Below are positions 37,144 to 46,342 of a stretch of DNA of 64,000 nucleotides, piece after piece. The notes beneath the pieces are model-generated. The model was not told where the DNA came from. It did no database searches and was given only the letters and a program-made list of their open reading frames with translations. The DNA comes from Pedobacter sp. BAL39 (GTDB lineage: Bacteria; Bacteroidota; Bacteroidia; Sphingobacteriales; Sphingobacteriaceae). The stretch is from contig NZ_ABCM01000006.1 of NCBI RefSeq assembly GCF_000170795.1, forward strand, positions 239,341 through 303,340. The letters are read 5' to 3'. The position numbers and the translations under genes were made by a program. Every line of letters starts with the position of its first letter. The stretch's first letter is position 1.

Positions 37144-37581
37144 TTAGTTTTCTTTTACAAAATTGTATTGATAAATATTTCCTGTGCAGCCAGGGCTGAT
37201 GGTCAGGCTCAGCTGTCTTTTACCCTCTATGATCGGATACTGAAAGCTGATTTTTTCAGCGTCCTTACCTGTGGGTGTGAGGATCAGGCTGTACGGATAC
37301 TGAGGATCGTTCAGATTGTAGGTCCCAGGATCACTCACCGCGAAAGCGAGTTTATCCTCCAGGGTATAGGTGCCGTCACTTTTAAAAATCACCTTGAATT
37401 TACTCAGGTCGATCCGCTGAGTCAGTGACTCGCCGTTTCTGGTCAGGGAAACTACCTTCCAGGTTCCTGAAATGTCTTTTACCGTTTCGTCGGTGATGGT
37501 ATCTGCAATTTCGCTTTTACATGATGCGATAGTCAGCACAGCAAAGAGCAGATAAAAAATGATGTATTTTTTCCTTTTCAT
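37144..37581 (-). CDS. DUF5004-family PUL lipoprotein
   Basis: A 145-residue lipoprotein (signal IFYLLFAVLTIASCKSE). The mature part is a lipocalin-like beta-barrel pattern: ISGTWKVVSLTRNGE, FKVIFKSDGTYTLEDKL, QLSLTISPGCTGNIYQY. It fits the DUF5004 family, which travels with DUF4961 in Bacteroidota PULs. Function is unknown; glycan binding at the cell surface is inferred from anchoring and context. It follows the SusD gene by 17 bases and precedes DUF4961 by three, so all are on one transcript. Confidence 0.75.
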   Translation of the reverse strand: MKRKKYIIFYLLFAVLTIASCKSEIADTITDETVKDISGTWKVVSLTRNGESLTQRIDLSKFKVIFKSDGTYTLEDKLAFAVSDPGTYNLNDPQYPYSLILTPTGKDAEKISFQYPIIEGKRQLSLTISPGCTGNIYQYNFVKEN

Positions 37582-37598
37582 GATTTCGGTTGATAAGG

Positions 37599-39329
37599 TT
37601 AATAACCAGGATTTTGTAAGAGCTTAGTCGATTTGGCTACTTCCGATTGAGGCAGTGGCCAGAGGTACATTTTGTCGCTGAAGTTATGCTTTCTGACGTC
37701 TATGGTATTGTAGGTTGTGCCTGTTGCCGTTTTTACAGGCTCCGTACCATGCATCAGACGGTTGTCAGTCTGGGCGGCAATCTTCCACCTGCGGACATCG
37801 AAAAAGCGGTGTCCCTCAAAGGCAAGCTCTTTCTGTCGCTCGTTTCTGATGACTTCCCGCATCTGTACCTGTGTTAAACCTGCAGGCAGCTGGTAAGGTA
37901 ACAGACCAGCCCTTTCCCTGATTTTTTCCACAGCATCATATACCTGCTGATCTGGCCCGCCGATATACTCATTTCTGGCTTCGGCGAAATTCAACAGGAT
38001 TTCTGCGTATCTGATGATTGGAAAACAGCGCGGAGTGGACACGTTAAACCAATTGGCCACCACATCCCTGTTCAGCATCTTAAAGGTATAGTAGCCGGTA
38101 GGTGTCCCTTTATAAATGGCATCCTGTCCGGAAGTAACATTGTTCGGATTGGTTCTATCGATGTAAATATTGACCGGAATTCTGACGAGCTCGGGTGTAT
38201 GGTAAACCAAAGACTGATCACGGGTAAACGTATTAAGAAAACGTGGGTCCCTGTTGGCATAAGGTTGCTGTGCGTTATAACCCGATGCAGGATCATCAAT
38301 AGGCAAACCATTGCGCATGCCAAAGGCATTTACGGTTTCCAGGTAAGGAAAGGCGCCTGGATCTGTCACGCCATGTGTAGGCGGATTCCAGATGCCCTCC
38401 AGATCTTTATTCGCTCCCCTCATCTTCGCCAGGATGAGTTCTGAGCTTTTGCGAAGCTGGAACATCCAGTAAAAACCATATCCAGGCTCAGTATTGTTGT
38501 CCAGATATAAGGCATATCGTCCGCTGCTGATCACCTCTAAAGCAGCATCCTGTGCCTTTTTCCAGCGCTCGTTGTCGAAAGCAGGATAGGAAACAATGGA
38601 TTTCAGCGGTTCGCCGGCAGCAATGCTGCCGCCGTTGAACAAAGGACTAGCCGCGTAAAGGAGCACCCTGGACTTGAGCCCTAAACATGCCGCTTTATTG
38701 ATGCGGCCGTACTCTTCACCGACATGTACCCAGGGAAGATCCGTGGCCGCAGCATCAGATTCACTGACAATATAATCTACACATTGCTGGTAGGTACTCC
38801 GCTCAGAAGGGATCTCATCAGTGGCATTATACACCTTATCGCCCATGAGCACGATCCCGCCATAGTGCTCCAGTAACATAAAGTAATAATAGGCGCGTAA
38901 AAACCGGGCTTCGGCTTTGATCCTGGTTTTGGTATAATCGGCAAGCCTCGTGTTGGGCAGGTTTCCCAACAAAATATTGACCCTGCGGATATTGGTGTAA
39001 GAGATGCTCCACACGTCATTGGTGATGATGCTCGGGTTCACCGTACCTGTAGCAAACTGGATATAGGTATTGATGGCACCGGAAGCGGCACCTTCCGCTT
39101 CATCAGTAGAAGCATCCAGGCCTCCCCTGCCAAATCTCTTCGGCCAGGTACTGAAACCAATATCAACATAGATGCCCGAAAGAAAATCTACCGTATAGGT
39201 ACTGTCGGCAAAAACTGCCTTTTCATCAAGATCTGTGGATTGTGTTTGGTCTAAAAAACTCTCCTTCTGACAAGAGTACAGACAAGCGCACAATGATGCA
39301 CTAATTAAAAGAAAACTACTTTTTTTCAT
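37599..39329 (-). CDS. SusD/RagB-family lipoprotein, first gene of the uptake operon
   Basis: A 576-residue SusD homologue. The ATG at 39329 gives a proper lipoprotein signal (FLLISASLCACLYSCQKE); an upstream in-frame ATG at 39452 would add 41 residues that hide it, so 39329 is chosen. The SusD signature EARFLRAYYYFMLLEHYGG is at about residue 150 and RQKELAFEGHRFFDVRRWK near the C-terminus. It is unusual in having no SusC directly upstream: instead a 284-base leader with a 41-codon frame separates it from the shared PUL promoter. DUF5004, DUF4961 and a SusC follow. Confidence 0.93.
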   Translation of the reverse strand: MKKSSFLLISASLCACLYSCQKESFLDQTQSTDLDEKAVFADSTYTVDFLSGIYVDIGFSTWPKRFGRGGLDASTDEAEGAASGAINTYIQFATGTVNPSIITNDVWSISYTNIRRVNILLGNLPNTRLADYTKTRIKAEARFLRAYYYFMLLEHYGGIVLMGDKVYNATDEIPSERSTYQQCVDYIVSESDAAATDLPWVHVGEEYGRINKAACLGLKSRVLLYAASPLFNGGSIAAGEPLKSIVSYPAFDNERWKKAQDAALEVISSGRYALYLDNNTEPGYGFYWMFQLRKSSELILAKMRGANKDLEGIWNPPTHGVTDPGAFPYLETVNAFGMRNGLPIDDPASGYNAQQPYANRDPRFLNTFTRDQSLVYHTPELVRIPVNIYIDRTNPNNVTSGQDAIYKGTPTGYYTFKMLNRDVVANWFNVSTPRCFPIIRYAEILLNFAEARNEYIGGPDQQVYDAVEKIRERAGLLPYQLPAGLTQVQMREVIRNERQKELAFEGHRFFDVRRWKIAAQTDNRLMHGTEPVKTATGTTYNTIDVRKHNFSDKMYLWPLPQSEVAKSTKLLQNPGY

Positions 39330-39476
39330 TTGACATTTAAGTTTAATCCTGCTCAAAAACACAGGCATAGCGTTCCCCATAACCAAAGGTGATTCGCTTT
39401 GAATTTCAAAAGAGCTTAAATCTGACCGCGCTGATTCATGCTGCGGCAGCAATAGATATTGCCTGAATAAAAAAGG

Positions 39477-39602
39477 TTAAGCTGAATTTAGCTGCACGCA
39501 ATGGCGACTTGAAGATTCGATTTTTTGCTGATTCCAGTACCCCGGAAAATGGGCATAGGAATGACAAGGCCGTAGCCTGACAAGGAGTAGATTTGTTTTC
39601 AT
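39477..39602 (-). pseudogene. Leader ORF or 5' remnant of a lost gene
   Basis: On the minus strand the ATG at 39602 opens a 41-codon frame beginning MKTNLLLVRLRPCHS and ending at a TAA at 39477. The ATG is 10 bases after the CCAAATAT element of the shared PUL promoter; in the other three units the real start codon lies 9 to 18 bases after it. The translated sequence is not protein-like after the first ten residues. It may therefore be a leader peptide or the 5' end of a gene, for instance a susC, whose body was deleted or shifted. Only position and promoter logic support it. Confidence 0.4.
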
Positions 39603-39612
39603 TATACAGTTA

Positions 39613-39653
39613 ATATTTGGTTTATGTCAATTAAGACATCTAAAACAATTTAG
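39613..39653 (-). promoter_or_regulatory. Shared PUL promoter motif, copy before the SusD operon
   Basis: The minus strand has CTAAATTGTTTTA (39653-39641), 33 bases from its first base to the first base of CCAAATAT (39620-39613). This copy is the most degenerate of the four: the palindrome centre is TTG in place of ACG or TCG. A -7-like TTAATTGA lies between the two parts. Confidence 0.55.
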
Positions 39654-39835
39654 CGATTTAATTCTTTTATTTACAATATTTTACAAAATAAATATTGATG
39701 CAAAAAAAGCCTTAAAAAAGCCATTCAAAGGGTATTTTGCTCAATGTCGATTTTAAAATGAAAAATCTTCATTCTGCATAGGTTTGACCGCATCAGGAAA
39801 AAGGATTTTTTTCCAGGATCCGGTATTAAATTTGA

Positions 39836-39868
39836 TCACCTGACAGCCGGTTGCCTGCTGTCAGGTGA
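39836..39868 (-). terminator. Hairpin after the GH92 gene
   Basis: TCACCTGACAGC (39836-39847) and GCTGTCAGGTGA (39857-39868) are perfect 12-base complements with a 9-base loop, starting 4 bases after the GH92 stop. The T run is weak on the transcribed strand and better on the other strand, so it may work as a processing or partial terminator. Confidence 0.65.
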
Positions 39869-39872
39869 GTTT

Positions 39873-42188
39873 TTAGTTCGGGCTGATTCCCCATTTCTCA
39901 TTGGGTTGCGGCCCCATCTCCAGCTTCAGCAGACCTCCGTTCATGATGTCCGAGTAATCTATCCAGCACTTGTCGTAGGCCTTGCCGTTCAATGTTGCAC
40001 TTTGTATATAGACGTTCTGATCAGAATTATTGCTGGCCTCAATGGTAAATTTATTTTTCTGATCCGCATTTAAGACCACTTTAGCAAACACCGGACTGGT
40101 CAGCTCATAGCGGGTAGATCCCGGAGCGATGGGATGAATCCCACTGGCAGCCAGTACATACCAGGCAGACATCTGCCCAACATCTTCATTTCCAACAAGC
40201 CCTTCTACCGTGTTGAGATAGGCCCTCTTGCAAATTTCCCTCGTCCATTTCTGTGTCAGCCATGGTGCCCCAACCCTGTTGAAAAGGAAAGGAACATGGT
40301 GCACCGGTTCATTGGCGTGGTTGTAATAGGCATTCCACATCATATTCTGCGGTGCTTTCTCAAAAAAGTTAATGAGGTCAGCCCTGACTTTACCTTCACC
40401 GCCCATCAGCGCAACCATTCCAGGAACATCCTGAGGCACAAACCATCCCTGCTGGTAAGGGTTGCTTTCCATAGTGCCATACCATTCCTTTAAACGACCT
40501 TCTTCAGGCCAGGCTTCCCAGTTGCCATTTTTATCTTTAGGCCTGAACCATCCTTTTTCTTTGTCGAAAATATGCTGATAAGCTTTTGACTTCAGGTTAT
40601 ATTTCTCAGCATCTGCGGTCTTACCCAATCCCTTTGCCATCTGTGCCACACACCAATCGAAGTAAGCGTACTCTAAAGTATTTGAAATACCCAGAGATTC
40701 GGAGTAATAACCCTGCGGGCCATTACCAAATTTTTCAACGCTATTTACCGACAACTGGTAGGCCTTATTGACATCAAAGCCTTTTAGTCCTTTCACATAA
40801 GCATCAGCAATTACGGACACTGCCGGGTTGCCGATCATACAACCACTGTAAGCATTCAGAAATTCCCAGCGCTCCAGGTAATTTTTGTCTTTTTCCTCTG
40901 CAAGCGTCACCAATGAATTGATCATATCGGTAACCAGCGTGGGATTAATGATGGTCTGCAGGGGCATTTGGCTCCTGAACACATCCCATCCGCTGAAAAT
41001 TGTGCGCTTGGTGAAGTCTTTGGACTGATGCGGCTTGTCGTCCCCCCCAATATAATTGCCATCCACATCTTCAAACATTCTCGGGTCAATCTGTGTATGG
41101 TACAGCGCGGTATAGAAAATTTTCTTTTGATCCTCAGTGCCACCTTCTATTTCAATTTTTGAGAGCGACTGATCCCATAATGCTGCGGCTTTTTGCTGTA
41201 CCGTGTTAAAATCCCAGTTTGTGATTTCGGCACCGAGGTTTTGTTTAGCGCCATCCATGCTGACGAAAGAAATCCCTGCTTTCAGCAATACTTCTTCATT
41301 TGCAGCAGTCTCAAACTCACTGAAAAAACCAAGGTGTTTACCTTGTTTTTCTTTAACTCCTTTCAGCACTTCGGCATCAGCAATCCATTTCTGATAAGCA
41401 TCACCGGTCACTTCTTCTCTCTTTCTGACGGCACCATCAGGAATTGCGGCCGACCAGACACCATAGTTTTTTAAAGGCTTGCTGAATTCTGCGTAGAAGT
41501 AGACCGTATAATTTGCCTTTCCATCGCCATTCCCCCAGCCACCACCATCTGGCGTACATTTCATCCAGCCACTGATGCTGTGATCGTCCATCACTTTCAC
41601 ATACTGCTCCACGGAAGTACCTCCTACCCTTCTGGCAAGGTCAATCTGAATCCTTGACTGTTTATTTTCCGGAAAAGTAAAACGCAGCATTCCACTATGG
41701 GGCGCTGCAGTGGCCTCAGCTTTGATTTGATGGTCTGTGAGGAGCACGGAATAATATCCTGCAGTGGCCTTTTCAGATTTCTTGTCATAGCCGGAACGGT
41801 AGCCTTGTACCTTTTGATCCAGGCTCCCTGAGTTTGTTTTCATCGGTCCTGCGGAAGGCATCACCAGGAAGTTCCCTAAGTCACCGAACCACCCTACGCC
41901 GCTCATTTGCGTAAAGGCAAAACCCTCAATGCTCGTATGCTCGTTGCTATATCCCGAGCCATTATCACCACCAGTGATGGTGTTGGGACTGACCTGAACC
42001 ATCCCATAAGGCGTGGTTGCTCCGGGGAAGGTTTTCCCTAAACCATGATACACACCGGCATCGCCAACACTTGTGCTGGCACCGATAAAAGGATTCACGT
42101 ACCCGGAAAGCTCCAGGCGTTTATTAGTCTGACAAGCCATCAGCAGCGACAAAGACATCAGGCTGATGAAGATGGAGTTCTTTCTCAT
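39873..42188 (-). CDS. GH92-family alpha-mannosidase, lipoprotein
   Basis: A 771-residue predicted lipoprotein (signal LMSLSLLMACQTN). GH92 enzymes are calcium-dependent inverting exo-alpha-mannosidases. Family signatures are present: VNPFIGAST near the start of the N-terminal beta-sandwich, GWDVFRSQMPLQTIINP (about residue 390), NAYSGCMIGNPAVSVIADAY, NHANEPVHHVPFLFN (about 625) and GNEDVGQMSAWYVLAASGI (about 665). The NEP-H-H stretch differs from the NQP-Q-H of the second GH92 in this locus, so the two probably have different linkage preference. The ATG overlaps the stop of the SGNH gene by four bases, and a hairpin follows the gene. Confidence 0.95.
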   Translation of the reverse strand: MRKNSIFISLMSLSLLMACQTNKRLELSGYVNPFIGASTSVGDAGVYHGLGKTFPGATTPYGMVQVSPNTITGGDNGSGYSNEHTSIEGFAFTQMSGVGWFGDLGNFLVMPSAGPMKTNSGSLDQKVQGYRSGYDKKSEKATAGYYSVLLTDHQIKAEATAAPHSGMLRFTFPENKQSRIQIDLARRVGGTSVEQYVKVMDDHSISGWMKCTPDGGGWGNGDGKANYTVYFYAEFSKPLKNYGVWSAAIPDGAVRKREEVTGDAYQKWIADAEVLKGVKEKQGKHLGFFSEFETAANEEVLLKAGISFVSMDGAKQNLGAEITNWDFNTVQQKAAALWDQSLSKIEIEGGTEDQKKIFYTALYHTQIDPRMFEDVDGNYIGGDDKPHQSKDFTKRTIFSGWDVFRSQMPLQTIINPTLVTDMINSLVTLAEEKDKNYLERWEFLNAYSGCMIGNPAVSVIADAYVKGLKGFDVNKAYQLSVNSVEKFGNGPQGYYSESLGISNTLEYAYFDWCVAQMAKGLGKTADAEKYNLKSKAYQHIFDKEKGWFRPKDKNGNWEAWPEEGRLKEWYGTMESNPYQQGWFVPQDVPGMVALMGGEGKVRADLINFFEKAPQNMMWNAYYNHANEPVHHVPFLFNRVGAPWLTQKWTREICKRAYLNTVEGLVGNEDVGQMSAWYVLAASGIHPIAPGSTRYELTSPVFAKVVLNADQKNKFTIEASNNSDQNVYIQSATLNGKAYDKCWIDYSDIMNGGLLKLEMGPQPNEKWGISPN

Positions 42189-43573
42189 TTTACGGCTACA
42201 ATTTCTATAAGGTGTGAAGTAGGTTTGTTGATCTGATAAATCCGGTCGCTAAGTTGCTGGATGTTCCGTTCCCACATTTCCCTTACCTCAGGGAAACGTG
42301 CAGTTTGGTAGGTTCCCATTTTACTGCGGACGAAAACATCCGTGCGGGCTTTGGCCAATACTTTCTCCAATGCCTGCTGGGAGTCGTTGTACAGGAGGTT
42401 TTCTCCTTTGAAAAAATTAAACTGCAACCAGTAATAATCTCTAAGCTTCTTCTCCAGTTCCGCCCTGAGGTCGTTGAGGTACATGACCGATAACGATTGC
42501 TGGTATTGCGGTGTATTGCTTAACAAGGCCATATTGATCCCATTACTTAGGCTGTCGGCACTAAAGGTGCTGATCTTCGTTCCATCGATCATCAATTGGT
42601 AATCTCCTTTTTTAAGGTTTTTCACTTGTAGAGTTTCCTGGTTAAAGTTTTTGATAAACGGATACACGGCAAGTGCATCAGATTGCTTTTGAGGATTGTC
42701 CCACTGCGCATTTACAGAATCTATGGGAAAAGGGAGTGCATTTGCCAGGTAGTCAAAGACCACTGCTGCACTGGCTTTTTTATGAAGGTTTACCTTCGCA
42801 TTTTCGGCTTCAGCAGTTCCAGCTTTGGCATTGATTAGAATACGGGCAACAGGTTTTCCTGCAAGTCCCTGATTTTCCAGAAAGAAAGCAGACATCACCA
42901 AATGCCCTGCCCTTCCCGGATGGATGCGGTCCGGTCCTGTGAGCGTATATTCAGGTTTCGATTTTTGCTCACGGATATTAATTTCAGTCATGGGCCGCAG
43001 CAGATCGACAAAAGCCCAGCCGTTGGTCTTTGCAGCCGTCTGCTGGAAGGTGGCAATCTGCTCCATCAGTTTACTTTTGCCTTTGAAATAGTTGTCTTTA
43101 TTTTTCATGGTTTCATCATAAGGTGATGACGACATGATCACGGGTTTAATTCCCGGGTTTTCGAGGAGTTTTTTTTGCAGCAGAGCGAAGCTCTGAAAAG
43201 ATTTTTCCAGACGCTGCTTAGCAGTTTCATCCGCATCAGCAGCGCTGAACTCAAAATAACCGCTGTCGTTCATCCCGAAAGTCAGCACCACTACACTTGG
43301 CTTTTTCGCCAGTACATCTTCCTCGAAGCGGTTGTTGATCTGTCCGGCAACATCCCCCCCGATACCCGCATTAAAAACAGTAATCCGCTGATCAGGGAAA
43401 TGGGTCATGTAATAAAGCCAGATGTTAGACTCATAAAAACCCGCTTCAGTGATGCTGTTCCCTGCAAACACTACCCTGTCGCCGGATTTAAAAACTGCAG
43501 GCGATTGTGCTTGGGTTTCAGAACCAGCTGAAAGGGCCAGGATAAGGCCCATTATTATTTTCTTCATGAACAT
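42185..43573 (-). CDS. SGNH/GDSL-family esterase with C-terminal extension
   Basis: A 462-residue exported protein (signal LILALSAGSETQAQ). The SGNH hydrolase domain covers about residues 25-245: block I FAGNSITEAG with the nucleophile Ser, the Gly in NAGIGGDVAG (block II), GMNDSG (block III Asn) and DRIHPGRAGH (block V Asp and His). These are carbohydrate-esterase-like, so O-deacetylation of a glycan is the likely reaction. The C-terminal 200 residues are of unknown fold. The ATG at 43573 shares one base with the GH38 stop (TAATG), suggesting coupled translation; a start at 43567 (MKKII) is possible. It overlaps the GH92 start by four bases. Confidence 0.9.
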   Translation of the reverse strand: MFMKKIIMGLILALSAGSETQAQSPAVFKSGDRVVFAGNSITEAGFYESNIWLYYMTHFPDQRITVFNAGIGGDVAGQINNRFEEDVLAKKPSVVVLTFGMNDSGYFEFSAADADETAKQRLEKSFQSFALLQKKLLENPGIKPVIMSSSPYDETMKNKDNYFKGKSKLMEQIATFQQTAAKTNGWAFVDLLRPMTEINIREQKSKPEYTLTGPDRIHPGRAGHLVMSAFFLENQGLAGKPVARILINAKAGTAEAENAKVNLHKKASAAVVFDYLANALPFPIDSVNAQWDNPQKQSDALAVYPFIKNFNQETLQVKNLKKGDYQLMIDGTKISTFSADSLSNGINMALLSNTPQYQQSLSVMYLNDLRAELEKKLRDYYWLQFNFFKGENLLYNDSQQALEKVLAKARTDVFVRSKMGTYQTARFPEVREMWERNIQQLSDRIYQINKPTSHLIEIVAVK

Positions 43574-46212
43574 TATTTTTTCTTTTTATAGGTTTCTTTA
43601 ATTGGGGTTAGCTTTAGTGTAGTAAAGCCAAAAGGTCTTAAACTGATTTGTATGTTCCTGGAGTTACCTGTTTTAACCATGCCCACATTACTTCCAGAGG
43701 CAGCGTTACTTCCGCGTACAGCGCCGGAAGCCTGAATATTTCCGGGATTCAGTTCGGTATCATCCAGGTTGACGAAACTGGTGTGTTCGGTATCAAAATT
43801 CAGTGTCAGTTCTCCTTTTGTAACACCTTTTGACGCATTAAACACCCGTACATAGACATCAGCCCCTTTCAGCGTACAGGAGCTGAGCTCCAGTTCCCCT
43901 TTGTTGACAGAGATTAACGACTGATTAAATTTAAGTGGTTTTGCGCTGGTTATCAACACTTCCAAAGGCGCTTTTATTTTCTCATTTTCCATGCTAACCT
44001 TTCCTTGTTGCCAGGTGCCCATATGAGGGAACATACTATAATTCATTCTTGTAGCATTCCGGATGGTATAATTTCTGCCCCACAATCCCTTTCCTGAATA
44101 CTGTGTGGTGAGGCCTAGGGGGAAATCTGCGCCATGTGCGTAACTGGTGGTATGATCAGCAAAAACGGCCATTCCATACAAATCATCTTCACTTACTACA
44201 TCCACCCAGTTCAATAAAATATTATTTTTAATGCTGTCCCAGGTACTGAAAAATGTATTTTCCAGGCGGCTTTCGGTCACGTCAAAAGGAGCATCTTTAG
44301 CTATTTTCTGTTTTTCTAAAGCCAGCGGAAATAAGGTAAGCAACTTATATTGATCATTGTAAAAAGCTTTATGCAGAGACCTTTCCTGGTAGTCCTTTTC
44401 TTCAAACTCGCCGATGCCCTCGTTATGTTGCCAATCGATCTCCAGGTGACAATTGATCCTTGCTGCTCCCTGGTACATGCTGATGACCTGGGATACCGGG
44501 TGTCCCGCAATACTGGTTTGTATTTCAATACTGATGAGGTAGGGTCCCTGCTCCAGGACAGTGATATTGGCAGAAGTATCAGCACTCGACAAGAACCCTC
44601 CTTTATTGTAGAAATTACCCCTCAGCTCGTTGAACTTTCGCTCCGAGCCTTGATCTACAAACTCTTTACCTTCCAAGCCTTTTGCGATTAAGCTGCTGAG
44701 TGTTCCGCCCTTTGCCTTATCAATATGAATCCGGTAGTTGTCCGTTTCCATGATACAATCGCCATTAACCTCGAAAGCAATTGATGCACTTTTATCTACT
44801 TTTGTTGCTTTATCTTTTCTGCCCCCATTACCCTTTTCTACCTTAAAAACAGCATACCCCATTGCCGGTACCCGGGCATGAAACAGAATAGATTTACCAT
44901 CTTTCAGCAATTGAAAGGGCAGTTCACGGCCAGTGTCGTCCGTTAACATGAACTGATCATTCGCGGAAAATTCATCGGGCAGTGTTGTTGTTAATAGTTC
45001 CCTGCGAGTGCTACCCAAGGTATTGTAGACCTTCAGGTACACCACTCTGTTAGACCGCTGCCGGGTGGCCGAGCTGTTCTTAATACTATCGGCAATAAAA
45101 CAGGTACGTTCTGTCCAGACAACGACTTTATCCGCCCAGGTATCCCCTTTTTTTCCATTGTACGGTACGATCCAGCAGTCGTGGTGTTGCGCCAGCATGA
45201 GGTTGCGCCATGCTTCGTCAATTGCCGCGGAGGGGTAACTGATGTGGGCATCCAGCTGATCTATTGCGGCAATTTTTTCAGCCTGAACGAGTTTATTTTC
45301 AGCAATCCTGACCTGTTGTGCCAGCTGTTGCAGCACCTGCGAGCCCCAGACCAGGCTGGTCAGGATGTCTTCCTGACCTACTTTCCAGTCGGCCGCCTTC
45401 TGGCCTTTTGTGATATTTTCAAAGTAGTTTTTCCATGTGGTGTAAACTGTAGGCTGATAAAAATCCTTTTTCAGCCAGGGGCCAAAATACCAGCCCGCAT
45501 CCTGGAGGCACATGCCTACCGGATTCTTAATCCCATCGTTTAAAGCTGCTGTAACATATTCTTTGCTATTCGTGCTGGCCATGGTTTCCCAGGTAGAACC
45601 CGGCTTCAGCGCTTCCACAGCGTAACGTGGACTGGTCAGTATTGCAGTTCCGTCCGGTCCAATCCAGTTGACCAGCTCCTGGCCATACGCACGGGTATAG
45701 CCACCCCAGCAGGTATTTGGGTTTTTTAGCGAGGCATACTGATAGCCAAATGATTTTAAGATCTGGGGTAAGGCACTTGTAAAACAAGGCTCTTCGGAAG
45801 AATAGGTTTTAAAGTTCAGTGCAGGAAAGTGGTTCCTTAAATGCTTCATCCCATAATCAAGCTGGCGGATGATGCTCTCGCCGGAGATATTGAACATGTA
45901 GGGCTGGCCATAGGCCGGGTTTACATACTCCACACGACTGTTCGCCGATTGATCTTTGAGGAGTTCCTGCATGGCCTGATAGCCCTTCGAATCATTTTTC
46001 TTTGCAAGATCCCAGGTCTCCGGCTCGATCTCCAGGTTGATGTGCCACCTGGGATGCTTGTTCAATTGTTCCACGATAAAGCTGGTATAACCATCTGGGT
46101 AATGCCCCCAGATGCCTCCATGGTATCCATCAACAAAATAGGCTTGCTGAGCATAGATCAATCCCGGAAACAGCAAAAACAGCGCAACCAGTGCGACCCT
46201 TTTCATGTTCAT
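43573..46212 (-). CDS. GH38-like alpha-mannosidase with divergent metal site
   Basis: An exported protein of about 879 residues (signal LVALFLLFPGLIYAQQ). It shows the GH38 architecture: N-terminal 7-stranded domain (YPDGYTSFIVEQL, RWHINLEIEPETWDL, then NWIGPDGTAILTSPRY), a three-helix middle domain with NLMLAQHHDCWIVPYNGKKG (the QHHD step that holds a metal-binding His/Asp in the family), and beta-sandwich domains to the C-terminus. The first metal motif, HxD followed by W in most members, reads VDGYHGGIWGHYPDG here, so the zinc site may be rearranged. The start at 46212 (MNMKRV) fits the promoter; the upstream ATG at 46248 gives no signal peptide. The family's role is removal of alpha-mannose. 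Confidence 0.85.
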   Translation of the reverse strand: MNMKRVALVALFLLFPGLIYAQQAYFVDGYHGGIWGHYPDGYTSFIVEQLNKHPRWHINLEIEPETWDLAKKNDSKGYQAMQELLKDQSANSRVEYVNPAYGQPYMFNISGESIIRQLDYGMKHLRNHFPALNFKTYSSEEPCFTSALPQILKSFGYQYASLKNPNTCWGGYTRAYGQELVNWIGPDGTAILTSPRYAVEALKPGSTWETMASTNSKEYVTAALNDGIKNPVGMCLQDAGWYFGPWLKKDFYQPTVYTTWKNYFENITKGQKAADWKVGQEDILTSLVWGSQVLQQLAQQVRIAENKLVQAEKIAAIDQLDAHISYPSAAIDEAWRNLMLAQHHDCWIVPYNGKKGDTWADKVVVWTERTCFIADSIKNSSATRQRSNRVVYLKVYNTLGSTRRELLTTTLPDEFSANDQFMLTDDTGRELPFQLLKDGKSILFHARVPAMGYAVFKVEKGNGGRKDKATKVDKSASIAFEVNGDCIMETDNYRIHIDKAKGGTLSSLIAKGLEGKEFVDQGSERKFNELRGNFYNKGGFLSSADTSANITVLEQGPYLISIEIQTSIAGHPVSQVISMYQGAARINCHLEIDWQHNEGIGEFEEKDYQERSLHKAFYNDQYKLLTLFPLALEKQKIAKDAPFDVTESRLENTFFSTWDSIKNNILLNWVDVVSEDDLYGMAVFADHTTSYAHGADFPLGLTTQYSGKGLWGRNYTIRNATRMNYSMFPHMGTWQQGKVSMENEKIKAPLEVLITSAKPLKFNQSLISVNKGELELSSCTLKGADVYVRVFNASKGVTKGELTLNFDTEHTSFVNLDDTELNPGNIQASGAVRGSNAASGSNVGMVKTGNSRNIQISLRPFGFTTLKLTPIKETYKKKK

Positions 46213-46224
46213 TACGATGCAGTT

Positions 46225-46264
46225 ATATTTGGTAAAACAAATAAACATATTTAAAACGTTTTAG
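46225..46264 (-). promoter_or_regulatory. Shared PUL promoter motif before the GH38 operon
   Basis: The minus strand has CTAAAACGTTTTA (46264-46252; TAAAACGTTTTA is a perfect 12-base palindrome), 32 bases from its first base to CCAAATAT (46232-46225). TTTATTTG, close to TAnnTTTG, lies between. The GH38 ATG is 12 bases further on. The palindrome with a central CG is typical of LacI-type operators (inference). Confidence 0.7.
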
Positions 46265-46342
46265 TCAGATGCGTATCAAAAAAGACAACTATTGTATCAA
46301 ATTACACATGTCCATGATATTGTTTGATGATGTTCAGTGACG

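Larger units (their letters stand above)
39330..39872. other. Long non-coding region between GH92 and the first SusD
   Basis: This is a 543-base stretch, the longest without an accepted gene. From right to left on the transcribed (minus) strand it holds the hairpin behind GH92 (39836-39868), an AT-rich spacer, the shared PUL promoter motif (39613-39653), a 41-codon frame starting 10 bases after that motif (39477-39602), and a further 147 bases to the SusD ATG. In another frame, part of it (about 39440-39530) could encode a short hydrophobic signal-like segment, which hints at a decayed gene. Confidence 0.6.

Noticed and set aside
36799..37428. Plus-strand open frame of 209 codons across DUF4961 and DUF5004
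   Set aside because: It spans two good minus-strand lipoprotein genes and shows no protein-like pattern.
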